DNA of 64,000 nt from Xestospongia muta (taxonomy: Eukaryota; Porifera; Demospongiae; Haplosclerida; Petrosiidae): positions 310,001-374,000 of the forward strand of contig OY848921.1 in NCBI GenBank assembly GCA_963693285.1, read 5' to 3'. Both the position numbers and the translations under genes were made by a program. Below, piece after piece: positions 1 to 12,061 of this stretch; the stretch's first letter is position 1; the number at the start of each line of letters is the position of its first letter. Below the pieces are notes generated by a model that did not search any database, was not told where the DNA came from, and worked only from the letters and a program-made list of their open reading frames with translations.

Positions 1-1867
1 CTCCCACTGTTTTACTTATCGATCAAGACCATGAGGTAGAGATCGGAATTAGCGCATTACGTCGCTACACAGACTTGGAAGTTGAAATTGAGAAAAGCGT
101 ATTCTTTGACAAAGTCAAACTGGAGCTACAACATAATAAGGTAAATGAGTGCAATAGTATGACACATTATATATATTATTATAACTTATAATAGAGTATT
201 GATCATAACACTAAAGTTAAAAGTTTTGATGGTACAGAGTACTATCTTATTGATGTGATAGCTACAATTCTTAAAGTGATTAAAGACAAACTTAGAGTTT
301 TCTTCAAGAACAGACCAGGTGGCTATAAGATTGAAGACTTTGACTGGGCAGTCACTGTGCCTGCTTTGTGGGGTGAACGAGCTAGAGATATGATGAGAGA
401 AGCTGGATACTTGGTAATGTTCTCACTGCACATATTATCTTCAAGCATGCATATTATGTTCTGTTATAGGCTGGTTTGTGTGATGATTGTCAAGGCTACA
501 ACAGCCTACCTATTCCACTTCAGCCTGCATCCAGTTCTAGGCATACCGGGAGTAAAATGACAACTCTTGAACAGCCCCGTTCAGACAAATTGTCATTAAT
601 ATTTGAACCAGAAGCAGCTGCAGTCATTTGTATGGAACTACAAACCCAGGCTAAGAGTGGTACTCGGCTGTGTCCTGATCCCAATAATTTTTATCTCACA
701 GTTGATATCGGAGGAGGTACTATTGATATAACAGTACATCAAGTCTGTGAAGATGGAACAATGAAAATACTTGATGTTCCACATGGCCAAATTTATGGGG
801 GTACAGAAATTAATCGAAAATTTAAAGAGTTTTTGGGAAAGGAAGTCTTTGATGATCCTACATTTAGCCGTTACCTGGAGTCTGTTGCAGAAATGGAGCG
901 AAAGGAACGCTGTGCTGAACTGTTTGGCTTCATAAATCGTGAATTTGAGTCAGCAAAAAAGAAATTTGGTAGCGACAATGAATATACTTCATCATTAAGT
1001 GGTTCTTACAATGTTCGTCTACCACCGTCAATGGTTTCTGTCTATCGAGACAAGCTACAAAGCATTCAAGGCCAAAAGATTGAAGATGGTGCACATGTGT
1101 CATACAAGAGAACTACTCAACAAATCTCAATTAGTAAGAAAAAAATGAAAGATTTATTTGAAGAAAATGTGACTAAAACAAAAGAAAGTATTGAGAAGGC
1201 CTTAGAGAAGGTTGGAAGAGATAAGGTCAAAATTATTTATTTAGTGGGAGGTTTTGGAGGATGTCAGTACATGACCAGTAGTATCAAATGTTATTACTAT
1301 CCACGAATAGAAGTTTTTCGTCCATTTGACGCAGTATATGCTGTAACTAAAGGAGCTTGCTTGATTTATAAAAAGAGAGTTGTACGTATTGCTGATGCTA
1401 CATATGGTACTTGTGCAATTATTAAATATAATGAGAGCAATCCTATCCACAAACCAGCTTACAAAATATCAACTGATCGTGGTACCAAATGTAAATCCCT
1501 TTTTAATAAATACATTGAGAAGGGTGATCAAATTGATCCAGTGTTTGTCTACTCTAGTATGTATACTCCTCTTGAGAAGGAACAAAGGAGTTTAAGCTTC
1601 CCAATCTACTCCACCCAAACTTGTATTCACTATGTCAGAAAAGAAGATGGTTCTCTTGCTGATGAGGTTGATGAATTAGGATATTTGCATGTTGACATAT
1701 CCAATGGTATGCATCTTCCTCGTGAGAACAGAGAAGTTCAGTTTGTACTTGACTTCAGTTCTACTGAAATTCGTGCTTATGGATGGTTCGTACATGACAA
1801 GACACCAGTGAAAACAACATGCGACTTCCTATCAACAATTGAAAACATAAAAAAATTTGCTAATTAG
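1..1867 (+). CDS. HSPA12-like Hsp70 family ATPase, copy 1 (5' end outside window)
   Basis: Three exons are visible: <1-140, 195-413 and 470-1867, with GT/AG borders and matching phase. The protein has the Hsp70/actin-fold ATPase signatures: a phosphate-2 segment LTVDIGGGTIDIT in exon 3 and the adenosine-binding segment YLVGGFGGCQYM. The overall layout (EPEAA segment, then a C-terminal VLDFSSTEI block) is that of the HSPA12 subfamily, divergent Hsp70s lacking the usual substrate-binding lid. Exon 2 reads GERARD where copy 2 has a stop, and the C-terminus is uninterrupted, so this copy looks functional as far as it can be seen. The phosphate-1 loop and any N-terminal domain lie upstream of the window; by comparison with copy 2 an N-terminal death domain is possible but not seen. 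Family assignment is strong; client and partner are unknown. Confidence 0.85.
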
Positions 1868-2030
1868 AAACTAAACAATTTACTAACAAGTATAATTATT
1901 TTGAAATTATTACTTACATCAAATTAATGATTACTAGAGCAATAACATTTAAATCATTCAGAACTGAGTGGTCTCTCAAAACATATTTTTACTACAATGG
2001 ACAATGTTTACAATTTAGTTTATCCTAAAA

Positions 2031-2250
2031 ATTACAACACTTCTACTTTTAATATTTTAAAACACAAGCAGTCTTCTTGACAGAACTGTGTACTCTTCTC
2101 ACTATTATATGCTAACATAGAGTGAGCTAAAAACTTGCTAGATCCTCGATCCTCGACCAGTAGCAGCATATTTACCATTTAGTACACGAGCACGTACTTT
2201 ATCACCAGTAGCATCATCAAATGAAACAATATTTTGAATATGACCATATG
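2031..2250 (-). pseudogene. Relic of TRAF-like MATH-domain 3' end, copy 1
   Basis: Read on the minus strand, this stretch matches the last third of the MATH exon of the complete TRAF-like gene at 9965-11882 (the segment covering FDDAAGDKV, GKYAATGRGSSK and CQDDCLC). Similarity stops abruptly at about 2249. A short tandem duplication of GATCCTC near 2142-2155 shifts the frame. No RING, zinc-finger or coiled-coil exon is present upstream. It sits about 165 bp beyond the stop of Hsp70 copy 1, in the same convergent orientation as in the other two copies of the unit. Confidence 0.8.
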
Positions 2251-2610
2251 ACTCATATAGCCTGCAAGAATCTTGCAGGCCACAGAAACACCTTGTGCAC
2301 TTACAAGATCCTCCTTTTCACTTAACACTTATTTCACATGAGTTGACAATGGCTAGTAAAGTCAATGAAGCTGCTCAAATCTCTTCTTCCTATATGCGCT
2401 TGTCCCCAGATCCTTCCTCCTTAAGAGAGGAAGGGTCAGCAATGCCAGACTAAGGTATAGCAGCAGGTGTGGAGTACTGGAGTAGACTTGTTACTGGTAG
2501 AGCAATTTCTAGAGCTAGACCTGTAGGACATAGGTGACGACAGAGTTACATTACTTGCATTGAAACTCTTGATATCAACCAGATTGCCAAAAATAGCTAT
2601 GTTAGTGAAG

Positions 2611-2641
<31 letters not shown>

Positions 2642-2699
2642 GCTCTCAGTGACTTTTTGCTTGATTGTAACTACAATTTACTTATGGAGTCTACCAACA
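2251..2699. other. Intergenic stretch with small palindrome and (TA)n
   Basis: No coding signal was found. A perfect 21-nt palindrome (10-bp arms GCCTGCAAGA, one central base) occupies 2260-2280, just past the point where the MATH relic breaks off. A TA dinucleotide run lies at about 2611-2638, just before the retrotransposon begins. Confidence 0.5.
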
Positions 2700-4960
2700 T
2701 TGAGTTTGTATGATCATCTCTGAAGAATCTTATCCTTGAAGCAATTTTCCATTCTACTCCTATTACTAGGGCCAGACGAAGACCTTATCCCAAATGGTTT
2801 GATTCCAATATCAGGCACAAAATTAACAAACTTCACTCTCGAGCTCTTCGAAAACTCTGTAGACGCAAGCCATCTCCTGTCAATCTACTTAAGCTCTCTT
2901 TTGAAGAGATACAGCACCAAGACAATATTCTCTTGCCAAATCAGATTTTGAAAACAATCTTGTGTATTCACTTGCCTTTAACCATGACCACAAAATCTAT
3001 CATTAGAAATCTGTCTGGTCATAGCCAACTTCCTGCCACCATGTACTTTGGTTCAGAAGAGGTTTCTGAGGATGTTGACAAAGCCAATTTCTTTAATCGG
3101 TTTTTCCATTCAATATTTAATGATTACTCGACCTTGCCATCTACTGAGTCATCAACTATTTTAGCAGATTCCCTCTCCTTCATTAGCATTTCCATTCACA
3201 ACACATGGGATGCACTTGTCACATTAGATACAACCAAAGCTATGGGCTGTGATGGTATTCCCCCTCTGATTCTCAAACATGCAGCTACTGCACTAGTCGA
3301 TCCAATACATTATCTGTTTAATCTCTGTATCTCTCAGTCATATCTTCCATCAGAATGGTGTTCTCATCTCATCACACCTGTATCTAAGTCTGGTGACAGG
3401 TCTAATATAGAAAATTATCAGCCTATCTCACTTCTCTGCTCTATCTCAAAAGTCTTGGAGAAAATCATATTTGATAAGGTTAGTGATTTTATTCTTAATC
3501 ACACCATCTCACTTTCCCAGTTGGCTTCATCAAAAAAAGGTCAACTGTCCAGCAACTCTTTTTATACTGTGACCTCCTTTCCAATGCACTCCACAAGCAT
3601 CATCAAGTGGATGCTGTTTATCTAGATATCCTCCGTAAGGCGTTTGACACTGTCCCACATGATATACTTCTTAGCAAACTGTGGAACGCCAATATCACAG
3701 GTTCTCTGTGGAACTTCTTCAAAGCTTACCTTAATAACAGTAAACAATATGTTGTCATTAATGGGTGCTCAACTGATTGGCTTCCAGTCTCATCTGGTGT
3801 CCCTCAGGGCAGTATATACTGGGACCTTTATTGTTCATACTATACATTAATGATCTACCTTTGTTAGTTGCTTTTTCATCCCTCTTCCTGTACGTGGATG
3901 ACACCAAGTGCTGCAAACAAATCTGTTCTCCTTCTGACTGTTCCTTACTTCAAAAGGACATTGATTCTCTGTATAACTGGTCTTCTCAAAACAAACTGAG
4001 GTTTAATATTCTCAAGTGTCTCATTATTCACTTTCATAAAAGGTCTTTATTTCCCATATCATCATCGTATTATCTTAATGGAGAGCTTATTGCAACTTCA
4101 ACTCACAGTAAAGACCTATCATTGGCGTCACCTTTTCCTCGGATCTATCTTGGAATAAACACTATGAAAAAATTTCATCTAAAGCCTATCAGATGCTTGG
4201 TCTTATTCGTCGTATCTTTTCCCCCTCATCCTCAGTAAAAGCTAAAAAGCTTCTCTATTTGTCCTTGGTTCGTTCCAAAATCACATATTGTTCTCAAGTG
4301 TGGAGACCTAAGATATGATTGTCCTCGAACACATTCAACGCCGTGCTACAAAATTCATTCTCGGAGATTTCTCACTAGATTACAAATCTCGTCTAATCTA
4401 TCTTCACTTGCTTCCGCTAATGTACGTATTTGAACTGTTTGACATTCTCTCTTCGTGAAATCTCTCAAATCCCCAGATCCGTCATTCCCAGTGCTCGAGT
4501 ATGTGTCTTTCTCTAATAACTCTACTAGATCATCTACATTTACTAAACTTACTCCACGTCATCTCTCTTCCAGTAGCTCACATTACTCATACTTCAATAG
4601 GTTAGTTCGGCTATGGAATTTTCTTCCTCCAATTGATATTTCTCTCTCGTATCCTGTTCTCAAAGCACATTTCAAAAGCATTTTTTGGACACATTTCTTA
4701 ACTAACTTTGATCCTTCTCTTCCCTGCTCTCTGCACATTATCTGCCCTTGTTGCAAGTGAAAAGCACTTCCAGTCAAGTCCACTTTTCGCAACTGAATTC
4801 ACTTAATTTCTTGTACATTGCGTATTATAATTTTAATTTTATTCAATGGGTGTCAGCAGATCTTGCGGCATTCCTTCAAAATAGTCATATTTTGTCTCTT
4901 GAGTTATCACAATTGGATCATTTTCTTTCATCTATACCTGTCACTTATACTGTTTTGTAA

Positions 4961-4997
<37 letters not shown>

Positions 4998-4998
4998 T
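2700..4998 (+). mobile_element. 5'-truncated, broken non-LTR retrotransposon (LINE)
   Basis: Reverse-transcriptase landmarks appear in order on the plus strand: a KAFDTVPHD block near 3640, a GVPQGS block near 3800, a YVDD catalytic box near 3890, a downstream RATKFILGDF block near 4340, and the C-terminal FNRLVRLWNFLPP block near 4590-4620. These are spread over several frames. Frameshifts are visible near 3518 and near 3815 (an extra TA after GGCAGTAT), and the frame is lost again after about 4100. No endonuclease domain was found upstream, so the copy is 5'-truncated. It ends in an (ATA)n tract (4961-4997), a typical non-LTR tail. It lies between the first TRAF relic and Hsp70 copy 2 and is clearly inactive. 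The clade (CR1/L2-like or other) cannot be fixed by eye. Confidence 0.85.
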
Positions 4999-5072
4999 TC
5001 ATTAAAATCTTGAAAGGGTGTGGCTGGATATCGGTTTTGAAAAGAACAAGCCAAAAGTGACGCCCACCACCA

Positions 5073-8000
5073 ATGGCTACAAGAGGAGTCTTTTCTTTAC
5101 CTTCTTCTCTCCTAGATGATGTACCTCCACTTCGTGAGATATGTAACTATGCTAGAACTGGTTATTGGTATGAGTTAGGAATACAGCTAGAACTGGACAG
5201 TGTGGACCTAGAGAATATTAGAACTGATCCTACTGTAACTGACAAGTTATTGCTTATGTATCAGGTGTGGCTTAATAAGAAAGGTGGAACTGCAACCAGA
5301 AGACAACTTTTAAAGGCTCTGAGAACTAACCATGTTGGACAGAATAGTATTGCAGAGAGCTATGAACAGGAATTGAAGAGAATGGTTAGTACTTATAAAG
5401 TATGTGAGATTATAACAGAGTTATTGCATGTAGACTATTAATGTACAGAGAAAGTAATTCATATTATTGATTGATTCTTATTTCAGATAGAAGAAGGGGA
5501 GATAGTTAAACCAAAATGTACTCCAATTGTTGGTAGATTTCCAAGTGATGAAATGAAACAATCTGATCTAACTTCTAGTAAGTTGTATTATCATTTATCA
5601 TTGTTGTTTTAGTTGAGACTATAATATTTAGGATGTAGAATAGACTACTCCTAGTACTTTTAGTATAGTAGAACTAATCTCACTCTTTGTCTCAATAATG
5701 TTAACAATGTTACTTGACTTTAATGATAGCCAAGTAACTAGACTGACACTATTATATATATTAGCTCTCAATAATCTTAACAAGAAATAAATAACTTAAA
5801 ATACTTTATGTATTGGACTATAATGATCTGTTTTATTTCAGGAAAAACTAGACAGTCACTCCATCAGTTATATAATGTGAGTCAGGGTCACTCACAAAGC
5901 AGAGATGTGCAAAGTCAACTCAAGGACTATCTCCTTCCTGAAGTAGAGATGACTCCTATCTTAAGAGGTGGAGGTTATGAACTTGAGCAAACACACTCTA
6001 AGGTAAGTTTGTTTATATGCTGATAGTAATCACAATGTAGTCACAAGATTTGATTGTTATAGTTCAGTATCTTGTCTTTCTAGCACAGTTGCTATTAATT
6101 ATACTTCTAATTTAGCAATTGCCTTTTGATCTGCTTTGGTACAATGTCATTTTTGATTCTCTTATTGCAGGAAGTGAATGGAGTTGAAAGTATTAATGAT
6201 CAACCAAATACAGTTAGAAGTAACCTCACAAGTAGAAGTGGCCGAGCTGTGGGAATTAAAAGATGGTTTCAAAAAGTGAAGTACCCAAAAGTCGCCTGGG
6301 AAAGCAACCGTGAAACAGATAGCATTTCAAAACGTTATTCCAACAGTGTATCAATCATACAGATGGTTAAAAGATCAGAGTTTGGATTGCAGTTACCTCC
6401 AAAATCTTATAACGTCATTGGTCTTGATTTTGGGACATCGACTCTTGTAGTTTCACATGTGACACCCACAAATCCTGAACCTAGACTAGTAAGATTTTTT
6501 GAAGAAGATATTGATTACTGTACTCCTACTGTTCTACTTATTGATGATAACAATAAAGTGGAAATTGGAAATGAAGCATTATCACGCTACACTGACTTGG
6601 ATGTAGATAATTTTAAATGCATAACATTTTTTGAGAAAGTAAAGCTGGAGCTCCAACACAATAAGGTATATGCTTTTACAAAGTACCAAGTTCGTATACA
6701 GTATATATATACCTGTTGCTCTTGTAATATAATTATCAATGTATGACCATGTCTCACTGTTACTATATATTTATATATTATAGAGTGTTAATCGTAAGAC
6801 TACAATTGAAAGTTCAGATGGTACTAAGTACTACCTCATTGAAGTGATTGCTACCATTCTTAAACTCATTAAAAAAAGATTGACAGAATTCTTTAGGCAG
6901 AAGGATAAACCAGGTGGCTATAAGATGGAGGAGTTTGACTGGGCAATTACTATTCCTGGTTTATGGGGTGAGTGAGCTAAAGATATGATGAGAGAAGCTG
7001 CATACTTGGTAATATATATAATTATTGTTTACATCATAAATTATGCATTCCATTTAGGCTGGTTTATGTACTGATCTTCCCATATGGTCATCCTACTTAC
7101 CCACTCCACTTCAACCTGCTTGTAAACATAGCCTAACCAATGATGACATCAAATTACAAGAACCCAACCCACATAAGTTGTCATTAGTATTTGAGCCAGA
7201 AGCAGCTACAATTGCTTGTATGGAGCTACAATCTGGTGATACTAGTACTCCATCAGCATGTCCTGGTCCCAATGATTGTTATCTCACTGTTGATATTGGA
7301 GGAGGTACTATTGACATAACAGCACATCAAGTACACCCAGGTGGAGAATTGCTCATACTAGACATTCCTCATGGAGAGATCAATGGTGGTACTGAAGTTA
7401 ATAAGAGGTTTAAAGAATTTATAGCAAAGGAGGTTTTTCATGATCCTACATTTAGTCGCTATCTTGAGGCTACTACATGTACTGAGTGTGAACGTAAACA
7501 GCATGAACATAACCAGTGTGACATATGTGATAGTGAACGTAAGCAACATCATGCTGAGCTACTTGGCTTTGTTAATCAAGAATTTGAGAAAGCTAAGAAG
7601 AAGTTTGGTAGTAAGATTGATTATACGTCACCAGAACCAAAACTAGATGGTTACTATAATCTTGTTATACCAGGATCACTACTTATAGTCTATGAAGGAG
7701 AGCTACAGAACATTCAAGGTGTAAAAATTGAAGGTAATACACACGTCTCATACAGGAGAGCTACGCAGCAACTTCAAATTAGTAAGAGAAAGATGAAAGA
7801 ATTGTTTGAACCAAATGTGACTGCAACAAGAAGATGTATTGAAGAGGGTTTGAAGAAAGTTGGAAGAGACAAGGTCAAAATCATGTATCTAGTGGGAGGT
7901 TTTGGAGGATGTCGATACATGACCAGTAGTGTTCAATATCACTATCCTGATATTACAGTGATCCGTCCATTTGAACCAGAATATGTTGTAGCTAGAGGAG

Positions 8001-8470
8001 CTTGTTTGTTTTATAAAATGAAATTTTTACGTATAGCTGATGCTACATATGGTACTGAAACATACGTGAACTATGATGATCATAATCCAGCCCATAAACC
8101 AGCTTTCAAGATAATAGTTGATAATCGTGAATATTGTGGTAACCTCTTTAAACCATACATCCATAAAGGTGATGAAATTAAACCAGACATTGTCTACTCT
8201 GATACATTTATTCCTGTCACTGAGGGTCAAGCAACTGTTTCATTCACCTTGTACTCCACCCCAGATCATTACATTGACCATGTGAGGAATGAAGATGGAT
8301 CTCTTCCTGATAATATGGCGAAGATAGGATATTTAAATGTTGATATATCCAGTGGTATGCATCTCCCTCGTGAGAAGAGAGAAGTTCAACTTGTACTTGA
8401 CTTCAGCTCTACTGAAATTCATGCTATGCTTACGGATGGTTTATACATGACAAAGACAAGACACCAGTGA
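5073..8470 (+). CDS. Death domain-HSPA12-like Hsp70 fusion, copy 2 (probably decaying)
   Basis: Exons: 5073-5384, 5487-5577, 5842-6002, 6171-6665, 6784-7008 and 7058-8470. Exon 1 codes a six-helix death-domain-like fold (about 100 residues; WYELGIQLEL near the start, QLLKALR and IAESYEQEL near the end). Exons 2-3 are a linker. Exon 4 opens the Hsp70 ATPase with the phosphate-1 loop IGLDFGTSTL, and exon 6 carries VDIGGGTIDIT and YLVGGFGGCRYM. Two lesions are visible. An in-frame TGA at 6973-6975 lies where copy 1 has CGA (Arg). A short insertion near 8425 shifts the frame, so the last ~30 residues differ; the family C-terminus is still readable in another frame up to about 8525. A strong alternative donor at 6967/6968 could join the acceptor at 7187/7188 in frame and skip the TGA, but would delete roughly 50 residues of the ATPase core. 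It is either a young pseudogene or a gene using an odd splice form. Confidence 0.7.
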
Positions 8471-8609
8471 AGGCAACATGTGACTTCCTGTCAACAATTG
8501 AAAATGTCAAAAGATTCACTACATGACAGTCATTATAAACATATTATAACACTACAATAAAATTACATATATTGATGTCTTAACTATTAGTTCAACAGTT
8601 TTTAGTAAA

Positions 8610-8922
8610 GTTTATTATATTACAACATTTCTACTTTAATATTCTAAAACACAAGCAGTCATCTTGACAGAACTGTGTACTCTTCTCTCTATTATACTCT
8701 AACTTAGAGTGAGCTAAAAACTTGCTAGATCCTCGACCAGTAGCAGCATATTTACCGTTTAGTACACAAGCACGTACTTTATCACCAGCAGCATCATCAA
8801 ATGAAATAATATTTTGAATATGACCACAATCATGTAACCAATTTAACAACTGAACAGTGACCTTTCAAGTAAATGGCCACTTCAACAAGTCATCAAATCG
8901 ACCTTTCATGACATAGACCCAG
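8610..8922 (-). pseudogene. Relic of TRAF-like MATH-domain 3' end, copy 2
   Basis: This is homologous to the 3' part of the MATH exon at 9965-10506, covering FDDAAGDKV, GKYAATGRGSSK, CQDDCLC and the upstream WPFTGKV segment. Within that last segment GGA has become TGA (Gly to stop) near 8864. Similarity ends at about 8922, inside the MATH domain, so the N-terminal half and all RING/coiled-coil sequence are missing. It lies about 100 bp past the C-terminus of Hsp70 copy 2. Confidence 0.8.
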
Positions 8923-9593
8923 ACAGAGAGGTAGCAGATAAAGAACCTGAAAGAAGAGTTAGATCACATTTCAACACACCAGGAAGATGATAGTACACAA
9001 GATGTATATGATTGATAGGCAATTTATAACCACTACACTATTGTATAGATTGTATTGAGTTACGTGTGTTTTAATAATATATATGTATGTGTGTGTGTGT
9101 ATTATTATTGTTTACTTTTGTTGTGAGTTCAAACATGTTATAGGTACATTATAATAATTTTGAAATAACAAAATTCATAAAAGAGTGACTCAAATTATTT
9201 ATAGTATATGGAATAAATTAGGTATATAAGAGTTCAAGCTATATGAACCACACCAGTATGTTAATGATGATCCTCAATAACTTATAACTATTGTGTAAAT
9301 GGATCTATGACATTGCATAATATCCATTGCTATGTGTCCATTTTACTTTTATGTATCCATTTATCTTATGCATCTATTCATTGTACATGTCCATTATATA
9401 TAATCAATTTTTAGATTTATTTTCTATCTATTATTTATGTCTTTGTTCTAGTTTATTAAAGTTCTCTCACAGAATACAAGGTAACTTGACTCAATCCTCC
9501 TTCCTTCTCAATATGAAAAGTCTCATCAGTACCTCATTGTCTCAAACTCTTTTTTGTAACTGTTTGTGCTCAATTTTTCATAGTGAGATCTGA
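8923..9593. other. Intergenic stretch, no gene seen
   Basis: AT-rich sequence with a short TG run near 9083-9100. An 88-codon open frame here is mostly hydrophobic and low-complexity, with no family resemblance, and is not called. Confidence 0.4.
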
Positions 9594-9861
9594 TACATAT
9601 GGTACTGGAATACATGTGAAATATGAAAATCGTAATCCACCTCATAAACCAGCTTCCAAACTAGTAGATAAAGAATGTGAATATAGTGATAATCTTATAA
9701 AGCATACATCTATCTCCCTCGTGAGAAGTTTAACTTCTACTTGACTTCAGTTCAAATTGAAATTCATGTTTATGGTTTGTACATGACAAAGACAAGACAC
9801 CAGTTAAGGTAACATGTGACTTCTTGTCAACAATTAAAAATGTCAAAAAATTCACTACATA
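9594..9861 (+). pseudogene. Relic of HSPA12-like Hsp70 C-terminus, copy 3
   Basis: Plus-strand sequence matches two blocks of the last Hsp70 exon: an ATYGTG...NPPHKPA block (compare NPAHKPA in copy 2) and the terminal block VHDKDKTPVK...CDFLST ending in a stop near 9861. The ~150 residues that separate these blocks in the intact copy are mostly deleted, and the frame is broken in between. It keeps the position expected for the unit, about 100 bp from the convergent stop of the TRAF-like gene. Confidence 0.8.
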
Positions 9862-9964
9862 GTAGTCGTAATAAACATACCATAATGTATTTATTTAATT
9901 CCATATTGATAATAATTAATAGATGTTCTATTAATTAGTTCAGTGATTGTTAATAAAAATTACA

Positions 9965-11882
9965 TTACAACACTTCTACTTTTAATATTTTAAAACACAA
10001 GCAGTCATCTTGACAGAACAGTGTAGTCTTCTCACTATTATATGCTAACATAGAGTGAGCTAAAAACTTGCTAGATCCTCGACCAGTAGCAGCATATTTA
10101 CCATTTAGTACACGAGCACGTACTTTATCACCAGCAGCATCATCAAATGAGACAATATTTTGAATATGACCACGATCATGTAACCAATTTAACAACTGAA
10201 CAGTGACCTTTCCAGTAAATGGCCACTTCAATGAGTCATCAAATCGACCTTTCATGACATAGACCCAGACAGAGAGGTGAGACTCTTTACCATCCAACAT
10301 TCCCCTTGGGTCAATACGAAGACACAGCTTATAGCCTCCTGGTTCACTATAAAATGGTGGACTATACCAGGGCTTACCCTCCTTTCTGTGTACTTCAAAA
10401 CGCATCATAGTAAACTGACAAGGTGGTACAGAGGAGAAGGAGGTAAGTGGGAGGGGTCGTTGCCAAGCAGGGACTTTAAATCCAATACACATTCGATCCA
10501 TGGGATCTAGTAAGTAAAATGATAACAACATTTATTAATCATCTATCTATCCATTTATCTATCCATTCATTTATATATTATTAATTACCTGTTACTTTCT
10601 TGAGTGCAGTTTTAGAAACATAGTCATCTTTCATTTTCCCAATATCTTGTTGTAATTTCTTATCTAATTGACTTATAGTTTGTTTAAGTTCTACTTGTAT
10701 TTTGACAATAGATTCATCTACTGATTTGATTACTTCATCATTCATTTGAACTGAGAGCTGTTTGAGTTCCTTTTGAAGATGAGTTATTTTCAGCTCTTGA
10801 TCTGCTGTTGCTCTCTCAACAATACCTGTCATCTCAAGTACTTTATTTTCATATATTTTTTGATGTTTAGTTAACTCTGTCTCCACTTTCTTTGTTGTAG
10901 TATTTTCTTGTTCCTCTAACTGGTTTTGTAGAACTGCAAGGTTTCTCTGATTGTTTTCATGTTGCTGTTCAGTGGTGTTTATACATTTCTCTGTCAATTC
11001 TCTTACTTCATCCATACTACGTTTCTGTCCCTCAAGTTGATGTTGATAGTCTTCAGTTATCTTGTTATTAAGCTCTCGTACTTTATCAACATCTTCCTCT
11101 CTCTGTTTATCAGTTCTTCGTACATGATCATCAAGTGTCTGTTTCCACTCTTCTACACATTGTCGATGAGTCCCTTCAACTTGATGTATCTGATTCAATA
11201 GTTTTTGTTTGTCATCAGTTACTGTTCTCTTATGATCTTCAAATTCTCCTTTGTATTCATTGATGACTTGTTTCTGTTCATTGAGTTCTCTTCTTTGTTC
11301 ATCTAGTTGTTGATGTTGTTCAGCAATGATGTCATCTTGAACGATACATTTCTGTTCTAATGTTGTTACTTTTCTCTGCAAGACCTCAATCTTCTTAATA
11401 AGGACTAACTCAAGAGGTCGCCTATTACACTCGTCTTCTTCATGGACAGGCATATCTTGTCGAGGACAACGATATCCACAGTTATACTTACAAGTGACCT
11501 CTACATGTGGACACACCCTCAAATGTTCGTCTAAACGACGTAACTCACTTACCCAACCACACCCCCTTGCTTTCAAGTCACAATTCACCCTCAAATTTAA
11601 AACTTGTCTCTCAAAATCTCTGTCTATCAAAGTCTTAAATTCATATGCACGACACATCGGACATGGTTGACCAGCGTACTCAACTCTCTTAATACAAGTA
11701 CCACAGAACTTTTTACCACAACACGATACAAGGTGAGGCTCTTTGAAGGGACAGATACAAATTGAACAGACTAAATATTCAGGAGGATCTTCTACAAAGT
11801 CACACTCATATCCACCAATTTGAACGTCTGGTTCTAAAGGGGCACATCTGTCAGCCATTTTGGCTTCCTCAGCACCAACCAC
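9965..11882 (-). CDS. TRAF-like RING/zinc-finger/coiled-coil/MATH protein
   Basis: Two exons on the minus strand: 11882-10589 and 10506-9965, joined in phase (codon G|AT). Domain order: N-terminal RING (CSICICPF ... SCCGKKFCGTC ... CPMC), two TRAF-type zinc fingers (GCGWVSELRRLDEHLRVCPH and CKYNCGYRCPRQDM), a coiled coil of about 230 residues rich in Glu/Gln/Lys, then a MATH domain (FKVPAW near its start, WVYVMKG, LNWLHDRGHIQ, ending near CLCFKILK). TRAFs are trimeric adaptors or E3 ligases acting below TNF-, IL-1- and Toll-type receptors. The RING has Lys where a zinc-binding His is usual, so E3 activity is uncertain. Met at 11858 (MADRC) is an alternative start to 11882. This is the only complete member of three TRAF 3' ends here. 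Confidence 0.9.
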
Positions 11883-12061
11883 GTGGGTGCTTGACAGATC
11901 ACGTGATTTAAAATTAATAATTCAAAATTATTTTACAAGTATAATACACAAAAATAAAAACGCATTATAATTTGACAATGATTAATGAGAGAGAGAGAGA
12001 GGATGTGATTAGTTTATTGTCAAGAAAAATAGTGTGTATTTGAAACTAATATAATAATATA

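Noticed and set aside
9327..9593. 88-codon hydrophobic plus-strand frame
   Set aside because: AT-rich, Cys/Leu/Ser-biased sequence with no family resemblance, between duplicated relics.
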